From positions 1 to 42,007 of the forward strand of contig JAJVHS010000003.1 in assembly GCA_022072615.1 (NCBI GenBank): a DNA stretch of 42,007 bases, read 5' to 3'. The DNA is from Phycisphaerales bacterium. Lineage in GTDB: Bacteria > Planctomycetota > Phycisphaerae > Phycisphaerales > UBA1924. Under the pieces are notes generated by a model. That model was not told where the DNA came from. It saw only the letters and a list, made by a program, of their open reading frames with translations, and searched no databases. Shown here piece by piece: positions 23,889 to 31,813 of the stretch; within the stretch, counting starts at the first letter, position 1; every line of letters starts with the position of its first letter. The translations under genes and the position numbers were made by a program.

Positions 23889-26216
23889 ATGACCCGGCTT
23901 GTTTCCCTACACTCACCCGCCTTGAACGGGCCGACCACCCCACATGTCCGATTGATCCGAGCCGTCGTGCCCTGTTTCGAGCGCCCCGATGAACTCGAAG
24001 CGCTGCTGGCGGACCTGGCCGCGACGCGCCGGCACGTCCGATCCTGTGATATCGATCTGGAAGTCGTCTGCGTCGACAACGGGTCGTGCCCACCGATTTC
24101 CGTTGTCCCACCTCACGGCCTGACCGTCAGGACAGTGAGACTGGAGTGCAACCGCGGGGGCAGCGGCGGTTTCAATGCGGGAATCGCCGCCGCATTGGAT
24201 AGGCCCGAGCCCGATTTTCTCTGGCTGCTCGACAGCGACGTTCGCGTCGAACGTTCCACCCTCCGGTCGCTGGTGCGGGCACTCGATGAACATGCCGGGT
24301 CGTGGGCCGTAGGCCCGCTGCTCGCCGCCGGCCCGGGCGAGCCCCCGCACGAGATCGGCGGACATGTCGACCGCCGCAACGGTCGCATGCGCGGCGCGCT
24401 GCCGACGCCGCCCGATGAACCGACGCCGGTTGATTACGTCCCCTCGTGCTGCTTGCTCGCTCGCCGCGACGTCGTCCAGGCACACGGACTGCTCCCCGAT
24501 GTGTTCCTCAACGGCGACGACTCGGAGTGGTGCGTGCGGCTCTCGTCGCTCAGCGGCCAAACCGTCCTGGTGGACCCAGGATCGGTCGCCTACCACCCTC
24601 GCTTTGATCGCACGCCGTCGTGGCCCCGTTTCTACCAGTCGCGCAACGCGTTCGGCGTGATCGCCGCCCTCAAGCTCGGGCGGACGGTGGTGCTCCGCCG
24701 GGCAGCCCTCGAAGTCGGCCGGGCGGTCAACCAGTCGCTCCTGGGCCGCGACGACTTCGCGCGGCTGCATCTGCGCGGCCTTGAAGCCGCGGCCTGCCGC
24801 CGCCGAATCGGCCCGGCAACTCCCACGTGTCTGGTCGTCGAACCGCCCCGGCCGCTCGGTCAGCTTCCGCCGGCGCGCGGCGGCTCGAGGCCGACATCGC
24901 TCCTGCGACGGCTCCTGCTGGGCCCGCCCGCAGCGGTTGCGCACGTGGCGTCAAAGGGCGGGCCACGAGCCTGGCTCCAGGGACGGACCATGGTCGTGGT
25001 TGACGGATCGACGGGTGTGTTGGTCCGCCCGCACTGGCCGCTGGGCCTTGCCCGACCCGTGATCGCCGCGCTCCGGGGCGCCTGGCTGTGCGCTCGATTG
25101 GCGCTCAAGCCGCCGCAACCGGTTCCGCTCCCCACGGTCGAGGCCGAGCGGCTCAGGCTCTTTGAGTCCGTCGCTCCCCGCGCGGAGGTTCCGCTGTCGA
25201 TTGTGGTGCTGTCCTTCAACCGCAAGGACGTGCTGCGCTCCACGCTCGGCAGACTTGTGCGGAGCCCTTCCACGCGCCACGCGGAGATCCTGGTCGTTGA
25301 TAACGGGTCGAGGGACGGCAGCGACGCGATGGTCGCTTGCGAGTTCCCGATGGTGACGCTCCTGCGTCAGCCGACCAACTCGGGCGTCGCCGCCTTCAAC
25401 CGCGGTGTCGAGCAGGCCGCCGGCGACGTGGTGCTCGTGCTCGACGACGACGCATGGCCCGACGAGCACTCGCTCGACAAGGCCCTGGCGTGGCTGCGCT
25501 CGCACCCCCGCTGCGCAGCCGTCGCGCTCCACCCGCGCCATCCACAGACCGGCAGGAGCGAGTGGCCCTTCGCCGGGCGCTCATCGGCCCCGATGCGGGT
25601 GGATTCAGCGTGGCCCGCCATGGGCTGCGGCAACCTCGTCCGCCGGCGCGACTGGCTCGCCGCGGGCGGGTACGAGCCCGCGTTCTTCCTCTACCGCAAC
25701 GACGTCGACCTGGCGATGAAGCTGCTGTCGATGGGCCGCGAGGTCGCGTTCTGCGAGCGCTGGATCGTCTGGCACGACAGCCCGGCCGCGGCGCGCAAGT
25801 CCGCCCGCTGGTTCAACGCCGCCACGCGGAACTGGCTCTGGCTGGCCCGTCGCCACGGTTCGGGCACGGGCAAGCTCGCCGGCGCGCTGGCGGGCTGGGC
25901 GTGGGCCCACCGGCTCGCGGGGTTGAGCGTCGGCCGGCATGCGGCGCTGCTGCGCGGTGTTCTCGCCGGGCTCTTCACGCCGCCCCCGCCGCTGCCCGGC
26001 GGCGCCGCTCCCGACGGCACCGCCTTCTCGCGCCTGGTCGAGCTTCAGCTCCGAAGCTCCGCTCGCCGGGGCGGGGCCGAGCCCTCGATTGTCACCAGCA
26101 CCACCGGCTGGGCCGGCGGTTCAGAGGTCAAGGAGCCGCTGGTCCCAGGGCTGGCGGTCGAGATCTCGTCCGTCGTGCCGGCGAACAGCCCCAGCAGCGC
26201 CCGCCATTCCGCGTAG
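23889..26216 (+). CDS. Two-domain family 2 glycosyltransferase
   Basis: The product has 775 residues and two GT-A domains in one chain. The first (about 15-270) has LIRAVVPCFERPDELEALL, the galactofuranosyl- or rhamnosyl-transferase-like ECNRGGSGGFNAG (about 87-99), the metal site WLLDSDVRVE (about 115) and the acceptor segment NGDDSEWCVRLS. The second (about 430-700) has LSIVVLSFNRKDVLRSTLGR, ILVVDNGSRDGSDAMV, NSGVAAFNRGVEQAAGDVVL, LDDDAWPDE and YRNDVDLAMKLLSMGREVAF. The inter-domain region (about 275-425) is basic with weakly hydrophobic parts. The enzyme probably adds two residues or repeats to a surface glycan. The start at 23889 lacks a ribosome site and is uncertain. The 3' 172 bases overlap the convergent YkgJ gene. 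Confidence 0.85.
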   Translation: MTRLVSLHSPALNGPTTPHVRLIRAVVPCFERPDELEALLADLAATRRHVRSCDIDLEVVCVDNGSCPPISVVPPHGLTVRTVRLECNRGGSGGFNAGIAAALDRPEPDFLWLLDSDVRVERSTLRSLVRALDEHAGSWAVGPLLAAGPGEPPHEIGGHVDRRNGRMRGALPTPPDEPTPVDYVPSCCLLARRDVVQAHGLLPDVFLNGDDSEWCVRLSSLSGQTVLVDPGSVAYHPRFDRTPSWPRFYQSRNAFGVIAALKLGRTVVLRRAALEVGRAVNQSLLGRDDFARLHLRGLEAAACRRRIGPATPTCLVVEPPRPLGQLPPARGGSRPTSLLRRLLLGPPAAVAHVASKGGPRAWLQGRTMVVVDGSTGVLVRPHWPLGLARPVIAALRGAWLCARLALKPPQPVPLPTVEAERLRLFESVAPRAEVPLSIVVLSFNRKDVLRSTLGRLVRSPSTRHAEILVVDNGSRDGSDAMVACEFPMVTLLRQPTNSGVAAFNRGVEQAAGDVVLVLDDDAWPDEHSLDKALAWLRSHPRCAAVALHPRHPQTGRSEWPFAGRSSAPMRVDSAWPAMGCGNLVRRRDWLAAGGYEPAFFLYRNDVDLAMKLLSMGREVAFCERWIVWHDSPAAARKSARWFNAATRNWLWLARRHGSGTGKLAGALAGWAWAHRLAGLSVGRHAALLRGVLAGLFTPPPPLPGGAAPDGTAFSRLVELQLRSSARRGGAEPSIVTSTTGWAGGSEVKEPLVPGLAVEISSVVPANSPSSARHSA

Positions 26217-26677
26217 AGATAATCGAGGCCCTCGGCGTCGTGCAGCTCGCGAAGCTCGCGCTGGAAGCGCTCGTACATGTGCTCCTGCCACTCCCGGGAG
26301 CTTTCGTCGCAGAAGAAGATGCGGCACCCCAGGGGGCGCAGGTCGTGCACCGTGCACAGCGACCCTCCCTGGAACGGGCATCCCCCCCGCAACCGCGCCT
26401 CCGCCACCGCACCGGCCGAGAGTTCCCGGCCACCGAGCCGCCGCCACAGATAGGCAGCCTCAAAGCCCGTGACATAGAGCAGGTGGCCCCACGATTCAAA
26501 GCGGCAGCACCGGCCGGAGGTCCGACAGACCGGCGACCGCTCGGCCACTTCCACCGCCAGGCGGTTGTACAGCTCCTCAAGACGCCTCGACGCCACGCCC
26601 TCGGCGGCGCGCAGCCACGCCTTGACCGTCGTCGATTCGGCCACCAGGTTGGGGAATGGGCCGCCGGCGTCGGCCAT
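26045..26677 (-). CDS. YkgJ-family cysteine-cluster protein
   Basis: The product has 210 residues. The YkgJ (zinc/iron-chelating, formerly UPF0153) pattern is present: CRTSGRCCRFESWGHLLYVT (about 50-69), then GGCPFQGGSLCTVHDLRPLG followed by CRIFFCD (about 98-125). The cysteines probably bind a metal or Fe-S cluster. The family's biochemical role is unsettled. The recognisable domain ends near residue 165; the last 45 residues (Thr/Ser/Pro-rich, then TIEGSAPPRRAELRS) lie in the 172-base overlap with the glycosyltransferase and may be a read-through tail. The subtilisin gene upstream runs the same way from 28546 and ends 24 bases before the window position of this start on the other side. Confidence 0.82.
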   Translation of the reverse strand: MADAGGPFPNLVAESTTVKAWLRAAEGVASRRLEELYNRLAVEVAERSPVCRTSGRCCRFESWGHLLYVTGFEAAYLWRRLGGRELSAGAVAEARLRGGCPFQGGSLCTVHDLRPLGCRIFFCDESSREWQEHMYERFQRELRELHDAEGLDYLYAEWRALLGLFAGTTDEISTASPGTSGSLTSEPPAQPVVLVTIEGSAPPRRAELRS

Positions 26678-26701
26678 GAACGGTCACACGCCGGCCGCGG
26701 A

Positions 26702-28546
26702 TCAGCAGCCGGCTTCGAAAGAGGTCACGAACTTCGTGAAGTCGTCGGTGTCCACAAACCCGCTCAGGTCCACGTCAGCGGTGGAGTTGCCGGCCTCGAA
26801 GGCCGTGACGAACGTCGTGAAGTCATCGGTATCTACAAAGCCCGTGTCGTCGAAGTCCGCCGTGCAGCGGTCGGCGACCACGAGCGTCGAGACATACAGG
26901 ACCTTGTCCGGAGACGCGAACGCGGAGATGCGCACCGCGAACTCCGGATGGATCGCGTCCGTCGGCAGCCGCCACGCATGCTGGTGCGGACCGTCGACGT
27001 TCGCGGCAGGATCGATCAAGAGCGACCACACCCCGTCCGACCCCAGGTACTCGACGATCAGCTCGGCGTTGCCGATCTGGAACGTCGTGACGCGCAGCTG
27101 GGCCCGCGTGGCGTCGAGCAGCGTCGTGTCGATCGAAGCGCTCTCCAGCGTTTCGCCGCCGTAGAGCGCCAGCGCCGCGGCGTTCAACGCCTCGTCGCCG
27201 AACGACACGATCTCGACGTCGCGCCCGGGATTGACCGGCCACATCGATGTCTGGACCGGCCCCGAATCGCTCAGCGTCACCAGCGGCGCCACGAACCGGT
27301 ACGCGGCCCGCCACGTGTCGAGCACCATGTCCCGAGCATTGACGCAGCCCCGGCCGTACACGTCGTCCTCGCCCCAGGACCCGATGTCCTGGGCGGAATC
27401 GCCGAGCATCGACATCATCTCCGAACGCGAAAGCGTCGGCTCGATCGACCAGCTCAGGCCCAGCAGCCCCGCAACCAGCGGCGCCGCGAAGCTCGTTCCC
27501 TCGTGATAGCCGTACTGGCTGCCCTTGTTGGTGGTCAGGATCGACACGCCCGGCGCGACGACGTCGAGCGCGGGGCCGTAGTTGCCCCACGTCGGCCGCT
27601 GATCGTTCTTGTCGATCGCGCCGACGATCACGACGTCAGGCCAGTCCGAGGCGGCGCCAAGAACGCTGCCGTTGTTGCCCGACGCCCACACCAGGATCCC
27701 GCCGCGGTCGCGCACGTACGCGCCGGTGGTCTGGACGCTCGAGGAGGAAACCCCCGAGTAGCTCACGTTGATCACCCGGGCGCCATGGTCGGCCGCCCAG
27801 CGCACGCCCGCGAGCACGCTGCTCAGGACCGCCGACCCGCTGCCCTCGTTGGTGGCCCGGATCGGCATGATGCGAAGGTCCCAGCCCATGCCGGCGACGC
27901 CGATGCCGTTGTTGCCGATCGCGCCGATGCAGCCCGCGACCGCCGTTCCGTGGCTGATGTTCGAGATGTCCGAGACGTCGCCGCCATCGGCCTGCGCCGT
28001 CTTCGACGCGGAGTTGTACCCGCTGACCAGCACGGGCGCGAGTTCGGGGTGGTTGAGCTGAACCCCCGAATCCACGACCGCCACCGTCACGCCCGGCTCG
28101 CCACGCCAGACCTGCCACGCCTCGGGGCTGGACAGGCGGACGTGGTGCCACTGCGAGCCGAACTGCGAGTCGTTGGGCACAAAGCCCTGCAGGGACACGA
28201 CCCAGTCAGGCTCGACGTACTGGAACTGGCCGCTGTCCGCGAGCCGAGCCGCGGCGATGCCATCGTGCCCGCCCGAGGTGGAGATCACCCACTCGCCCGT
28301 CTCGGGAATGACCCGCTCCAGCCGGCAGCCCGGGGCCGCGGAGGCGACGTCGATCGACGCGCCGGGAACCGGACGAGCAATCAGTTGGCCCGAGAACTCG
28401 CGAACGCCCGCGATGGCCTGCTGGACCGGGTGCGACTTGGACGGCGGAAGGGCCGCATGGGCGCTCAAGCACGTCCCGGCTCCCGCGGCGAACAAAAGAA
28501 GAACGCGGGCCGCGTTCTCGAGACCCAAGACGCCTCGGTTTCGCAT
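26702..28546 (-). CDS. Secreted subtilisin-like serine protease (S8) with Gly-Cys dockerin tail
   Basis: The product has 614 residues: signal peptide, propeptide region, then an S8 catalytic domain. Asp is in VTVAVVDSGVQLNHPEL (about 158), His in ISHGTAVAGCIGAIGNNGIG (about 200), the oxyanion Asn region is ILVWASGNNGS, and Ser is in HEGTSFAAPLVAGLLGL (about 348). A beta domain follows (about 420-555). The last 50 residues carry two dockerin-like repeats (DFDDTGFVDTDDFTTFV, DVDLSGFVDTDDFTKFV) and end SFEAGC, as in the metalloprotease at 21401. The ATG at 28546 has GGAAGG five bases upstream; a TTG at 28567 is also in frame. All catalytic residues are present, so it should be an active extracellular or surface protease. 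Confidence 0.92.
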   Translation of the reverse strand: MRNRGVLGLENAARVLLLFAAGAGTCLSAHAALPPSKSHPVQQAIAGVREFSGQLIARPVPGASIDVASAAPGCRLERVIPETGEWVISTSGGHDGIAAARLADSGQFQYVEPDWVVSLQGFVPNDSQFGSQWHHVRLSSPEAWQVWRGEPGVTVAVVDSGVQLNHPELAPVLVSGYNSASKTAQADGGDVSDISNISHGTAVAGCIGAIGNNGIGVAGMGWDLRIMPIRATNEGSGSAVLSSVLAGVRWAADHGARVINVSYSGVSSSSVQTTGAYVRDRGGILVWASGNNGSVLGAASDWPDVVIVGAIDKNDQRPTWGNYGPALDVVAPGVSILTTNKGSQYGYHEGTSFAAPLVAGLLGLSWSIEPTLSRSEMMSMLGDSAQDIGSWGEDDVYGRGCVNARDMVLDTWRAAYRFVAPLVTLSDSGPVQTSMWPVNPGRDVEIVSFGDEALNAAALALYGGETLESASIDTTLLDATRAQLRVTTFQIGNAELIVEYLGSDGVWSLLIDPAANVDGPHQHAWRLPTDAIHPEFAVRISAFASPDKVLYVSTLVVADRCTADFDDTGFVDTDDFTTFVTAFEAGNSTADVDLSGFVDTDDFTKFVTSFEAGC

Positions 28547-28808
28547 GTATTCCTTCCAGATTCCCAACAGATCTCACTCTCCGGCTCCAGACGAGCCTTC
28601 CAGCCTCCACCGATCGTCGCCGAGCCGGTACGAGCCACGCTTCAAGCCTGTTCCCTTCGACCGGTTGATAAGACCGGATCAACGGATTCCGTTCGGCTCA
28701 AAAATCGCCCGTCGGAGAACCCCCTCCGCGCGCCCTCGACATGGACGTTCCAGAGTCGCAGCCGAGGCCCGTCAAGACAAGCCATTTTCACGGAAGTTTC
28801 ACTGTTTT

Positions 28809-29963
28809 TCAGCGGAGCTTCTCGTCGACTTTTCCGTGGAGATCCTTGAGCTCCTCTGCCCGGGCCCGGGGCATCACCAGCGTCGCGTCGGCCGTGTGCA
28901 CGATGATCAGGTCGTCGACCCCGAGCACCGCGACCGTGTGGCCCGGCACCGAGCAGACGACCAGGTTGTTCCGCCCCTTCACCACCGTCGGCACCGTCTG
29001 ACCTACCAGCCGGTTGCCCGCCTCGTCCGGAGCGACCGTCTCCCCGTAGCTGGGCCAGCTCCCGACGTCGAGCCACCGCAGGTCCATCTGCACCGTGCAC
29101 ACCGAGAACTGCTTGTCGCGCGTCTTGGTGATCGGCTCCATCACCGCGTAGTCGACGCTGATCTTCTCGAGCTGCGGGTACACCTCCGCGAGCACCGCCG
29201 CCTGGTCCGGCGTGCCCCATGCCGCCTGCAGCCGCATGATGCCCTCGTAGTTCGCGGGCTTGTACTTCTTGAGCGCCTCCAGGAACGTCCGGGCCTTCCA
29301 CACGAACATGCCGCTGTTCCAGCCAAAGCCGCCGGACTCGACGTACGCCTGCGCCTTGGGCAGATCGGGCTTCTCGACAAACCGCTCGACGTGGAACGCC
29401 AGGTGGTGCCCATCGACGCCGGTCCCCGCCAGCCCGCGGATGGGCGTGCCGCGCTCGACATAGCCGAACCCCGTCGCCGGGTACGTCGGCTTGATGGAGA
29501 ACGTCACCAGGCGGCGGTCGTCCTGCTCGACGAGCCGGAACCCGAGGTCCATCCGCTCGCGGAACACATCCATCGGCTCGATGATGTGGTCCGCCGTGAG
29601 CACCGCGAACACGGCCTCGGGATCGATCTTGGCGAGCACCGCGGCCCCGAGCGCCACCGCGTTCACCGTGTCGCGGCCGACGGGTTCACCCAGGATCCGT
29701 GCATCGCCGTTCGTCCCCGCGAATCCCGGGATATCGCGCGCGATCGCGCCGCGGTACGACTCGGAGGTGCAGATGTAGCGGCGGCTCGGGTCGATCAGGC
29801 CCTCGAGGCGCCGCGCCGCAAGATCGAGCAGCGAGATCGACGCCGTATCGGCGGGCTCGCCGGGCGCCGGGATGAACTTGATGAGTTGTTTGGGCGTGCC
29901 CTTGCGGCTCATCGGCCACAGCCGGGTCCCCGCTCCGCCCGCCATGATCATCGCGTAACGCAT
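28809..29963 (-). CDS. manC: Mannose-1-phosphate guanylyltransferase
   Basis: The product has 384 residues. The enzyme makes GDP-mannose from mannose-1-phosphate and GTP, feeding glycan synthesis and GDP-fucose or GDP-rhamnose routes. The nucleotide-binding signature AMIMAGGAGTRLWPMSRKGT (about 4-23) continues with PKQ. VLTADHIIEP (about 120), ATGFGYVERG, RFVEKPDLPKA (about 193-203), and NSGMFVWKARTFLEAL are all family landmarks. It lacks the C-terminal phosphomannose isomerase domain of the long bifunctional enzymes. It starts 34 bases after the histidine-kinase stop and may be cotranscribed with it. Confidence 0.93.
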   Translation of the reverse strand: MRYAMIMAGGAGTRLWPMSRKGTPKQLIKFIPAPGEPADTASISLLDLAARRLEGLIDPSRRYICTSESYRGAIARDIPGFAGTNGDARILGEPVGRDTVNAVALGAAVLAKIDPEAVFAVLTADHIIEPMDVFRERMDLGFRLVEQDDRRLVTFSIKPTYPATGFGYVERGTPIRGLAGTGVDGHHLAFHVERFVEKPDLPKAQAYVESGGFGWNSGMFVWKARTFLEALKKYKPANYEGIMRLQAAWGTPDQAAVLAEVYPQLEKISVDYAVMEPITKTRDKQFSVCTVQMDLRWLDVGSWPSYGETVAPDEAGNRLVGQTVPTVVKGRNNLVVCSVPGHTVAVLGVDDLIIVHTADATLVMPRARAEELKDLHGKVDEKLR

Positions 29964-29997
29964 GATCCGAGGATATCGGCGACCGGAGCGTCCGGGG

Positions 29998-30891
29998 TTA
30001 CTTGCTGATCGAGGCGACCGCGCCGGCGGCCGTCGCGGGCGCGGGCGGCGGCGTTGAAGGCAGCACGATCGTGAAATCCGTCCCCTTGCCCGGCTGCGTG
30101 TAGAACTCCAGCCGCCCGCCGTGAGCCTCGATCAGCCGGCGCGTCGTCGCCAGCCCAAGCCCCGTCCCCCCGGATTTGGTCGTGAAATACGGCTGGAACA
30201 TCCGCGCCTGCACCTCGGGCGGGATGCCCGGGCCGGTGTCGATCACGTGCAGCTCGACCGTCGGCCGCCCGTCGTTATCCTGCGACGCGGCGGATCGCAG
30301 GATCAGCTCCCGAGCCGACGGCTCCGGTCGGCCCGGCTCGGTCATCGCCTGGACGGCGTTGAGCATCAGGTTCAGCACGGCCTGCTTCACCAGCGGCACA
30401 TCCATGTCCGCCCACAGCGGCACCGGCGACAGCTCAGTGCGCATGCGGACCTGGTGGTGCTCGGCCTGGGGCAGGAAGAAGTCGGCCAGTTCGTCCACGG
30501 CGAGGTTGAAATCCGAGGGCGTGCGGTTCAGCCGGACCTCGCCGGCGAACTGGAGGAAGTCGGTCAGGATGCCGCGGAGGCGATCGATCTCGCGCCGCAG
30601 GGATGCGATGCGGCGGCTGAGCCGGCCTCGGGTCTCCTCGTCAAGGCCCGCGTCATCGATGCCTTCGGCAAGGAGCTGGGCGTTGAGGCCGATGGTCGAG
30701 AGCGGGTTCTTGATTTCATGAGCCAGGCCGCTGGTCATCGAGCCCAGGTCGGCCATCCGCTCGGCGTCGCGGGCCCGGCGCTCGGCGGCCCGGATCCGGC
30801 GGATGATCCTGCGCAGGGTCCAGCGGGCAACCAGGGCGGAAACGATCGCGCCAGTCGCCAGGCCGGCCATGAACCAGAACGAATCCTGCAT
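29998..30891 (-). CDS. Sensor histidine kinase (HisKA plus HATPase)
   Basis: The product has 297 residues. One N-terminal membrane helix (about 6-24) is followed by a charged coiled-coil segment, RRIRAAERRARDAERMADLG. The phospho-acceptor His is in GLAHEIKNPLSTIGLNAQLL (about 58). The ATPase domain has the N box LNLMLNAVQAM, G1 DTGPGIPPE and G2 GTGLGLATTRRLIEAHGG. There is no PAS, HAMP or periplasmic sensor domain, so input would come through partner proteins or the short linker. No response-regulator gene is adjacent, which makes it an orphan kinase. It sits between the cold-shock gene and manC on the same strand. Confidence 0.92.
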   Translation of the reverse strand: MQDSFWFMAGLATGAIVSALVARWTLRRIIRRIRAAERRARDAERMADLGSMTSGLAHEIKNPLSTIGLNAQLLAEGIDDAGLDEETRGRLSRRIASLRREIDRLRGILTDFLQFAGEVRLNRTPSDFNLAVDELADFFLPQAEHHQVRMRTELSPVPLWADMDVPLVKQAVLNLMLNAVQAMTEPGRPEPSARELILRSAASQDNDGRPTVELHVIDTGPGIPPEVQARMFQPYFTTKSGGTGLGLATTRRLIEAHGGRLEFYTQPGKGTDFTIVLPSTPPPAPATAAGAVASISK

Positions 30892-30936
30892 GTCGCAATA
30901 GTGGGCAGGCGGCCGGGCGCTCGCCGAGCCGCACCC

Positions 30937-31224
30937 TTATCTCCGGGGCGAGCGCGTGTACCCGCGCCGCGGCAGGACGGTCACCTCGACGGACTCGACG
31001 CGGATGACGCGTGTGGCCTTCCAGCCCTTGTCGGAACGCTGCGCGTCGTAGGTGACCTTGGAACCGTCTTTGAGCACCTTGTAGCCGTCGCCCTCGATCA
31101 CCGAATAGTGGACGAAAATATCCTGGCCCTCCGGGCCGACGATGAAACCGAAGCCCTTGCGCGGGTCAAACCATTTGACAGCGCCCTCCTGTCCCAGGAG
31201 TTGCTGTGTCGGCTGATCGTTCAT
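30937..31224 (-). CDS. Cold-shock-domain protein
   Basis: The product has 95 residues: an OB-fold cold-shock domain with GAVKWFDPRKGFGFI (RNP1, about 13-28) and DIFVHYSVI (RNP2, about 35-43). It is longer than classic 66-70-residue CspA by a short N-terminus and a basic tail, VLPRRGYTRSPRR, that may add RNA affinity. Members bind single-stranded RNA or DNA as chaperones. The ATG at 31224 has AAAGGA eight bases upstream. A candidate promoter at 31494-31521 gives a leader of about 260 bases, as is common for cold-shock genes. Confidence 0.9.
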   Translation of the reverse strand: MNDQPTQQLLGQEGAVKWFDPRKGFGFIVGPEGQDIFVHYSVIEGDGYKVLKDGSKVTYDAQRSDKGWKATRVIRVESVEVTVLPRRGYTRSPRR

Positions 31225-31493
31225 GTGCCCGGTCCTTTACGAAGGAGATCCATGACCCGGTCCCTCCGACGCAGAATCGTCGGTTCCGGGCTGCCAGGCA
31301 CCGCTGGTCGATGGTGAGGCCCCACGCCCATCCCCATCGAACGCATCGGCGATCTCTCTCCCTCCGCAAGAACCCCGCGTGATTTCTCACCCGGGCATGC
31401 CCGCAGCTCCGTTCCGCGCACACAATCCAGAGCTCCCCCGCTCCTGACCGTGCGGCCCGCCGCCCGAAAGAACCTCGAGCACCGGACCGCACC

Positions 31494-31521
31494 AATGTAC
31501 CATCCGCGCGGCGTGGGTCAA
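31494..31521 (-). promoter_or_regulatory. Promoter of the cold-shock gene
   Basis: On the minus strand TTGACC (31521-31516), a 16-base spacer and TACATT (31499-31494) place the start near 31487, giving a leader of about 260 bases. Confidence 0.45.
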
Positions 31522-31534
31522 CGCTTGTTCAACA

Positions 31535-31554
31535 CCCTCGTGTGCGCACGAGGG
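31535..31554. repeat. 20-base perfect palindromic hairpin
   Basis: CCCTCGTG (31535-31542), TGCG, then CACGAGGG (31547-31554) is perfectly symmetrical outside the loop. It lies 14 bases upstream of the -35 of the cold-shock promoter. An operator site is one possibility. No T-run follows. Confidence 0.45.
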
Positions 31555-31746
31555 ATGCGGCGCGGGCGACGCCGGGGCCGGGTTGTCATAAGGTCCCGTG
31601 GAAAAAGAAGTTCGGTGCTGGTAAGCACGCGCCCGCGTCTCCGTGCGCATCGCCGCCGCTCACACGCGGGTCACCGGACTCGCGGCACCAGTCGTCGCGA
31701 CTCCGCTCGCTGACGCCCATCGACGGCCCGGGATCGGCCACCGCAG

Positions 31747-31778
31747 ACAAACAAAAACCCGCGGCACTCGCCGCGGGT
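31747..31778 (-). terminator. Rho-independent terminator of pnp
   Basis: The minus strand reads ACCCGCGGC, GAGT, GCCGCGGGT (31778-31757), then TTTTGTTTGT. The 9-base stem and T-run lie 36 bases after the pnp stop. Confidence 0.88.
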
Positions 31779-31813
31779 CTTGATGGGAACAGGATTGCGA
31801 AACCCCGAGTGCC

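Larger units (their letters stand above)
31225..31746. other. Gene-free stretch upstream of the cold-shock gene
   Basis: No protein gene is supported over these 522 bases. Contents: a candidate promoter (31494-31521) and long leader for the cold-shock gene, a 20-base perfect palindrome just upstream of it (31535-31554), and beyond that sequence leading to the pnp terminator. I looked for SRP RNA, tmRNA and RNase P landmarks and saw none. A small RNA cannot be excluded. Confidence 0.5.

Noticed and set aside
25337..28849. A very long open frame on the plus strand (over 1,100 codons)
   Set aside because: It runs through the second glycosyltransferase domain in another frame and antisense to the YkgJ and subtilisin genes. 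The translation is Arg/Ala/His-rich without any motif, as expected for a shadow frame in high-GC DNA.
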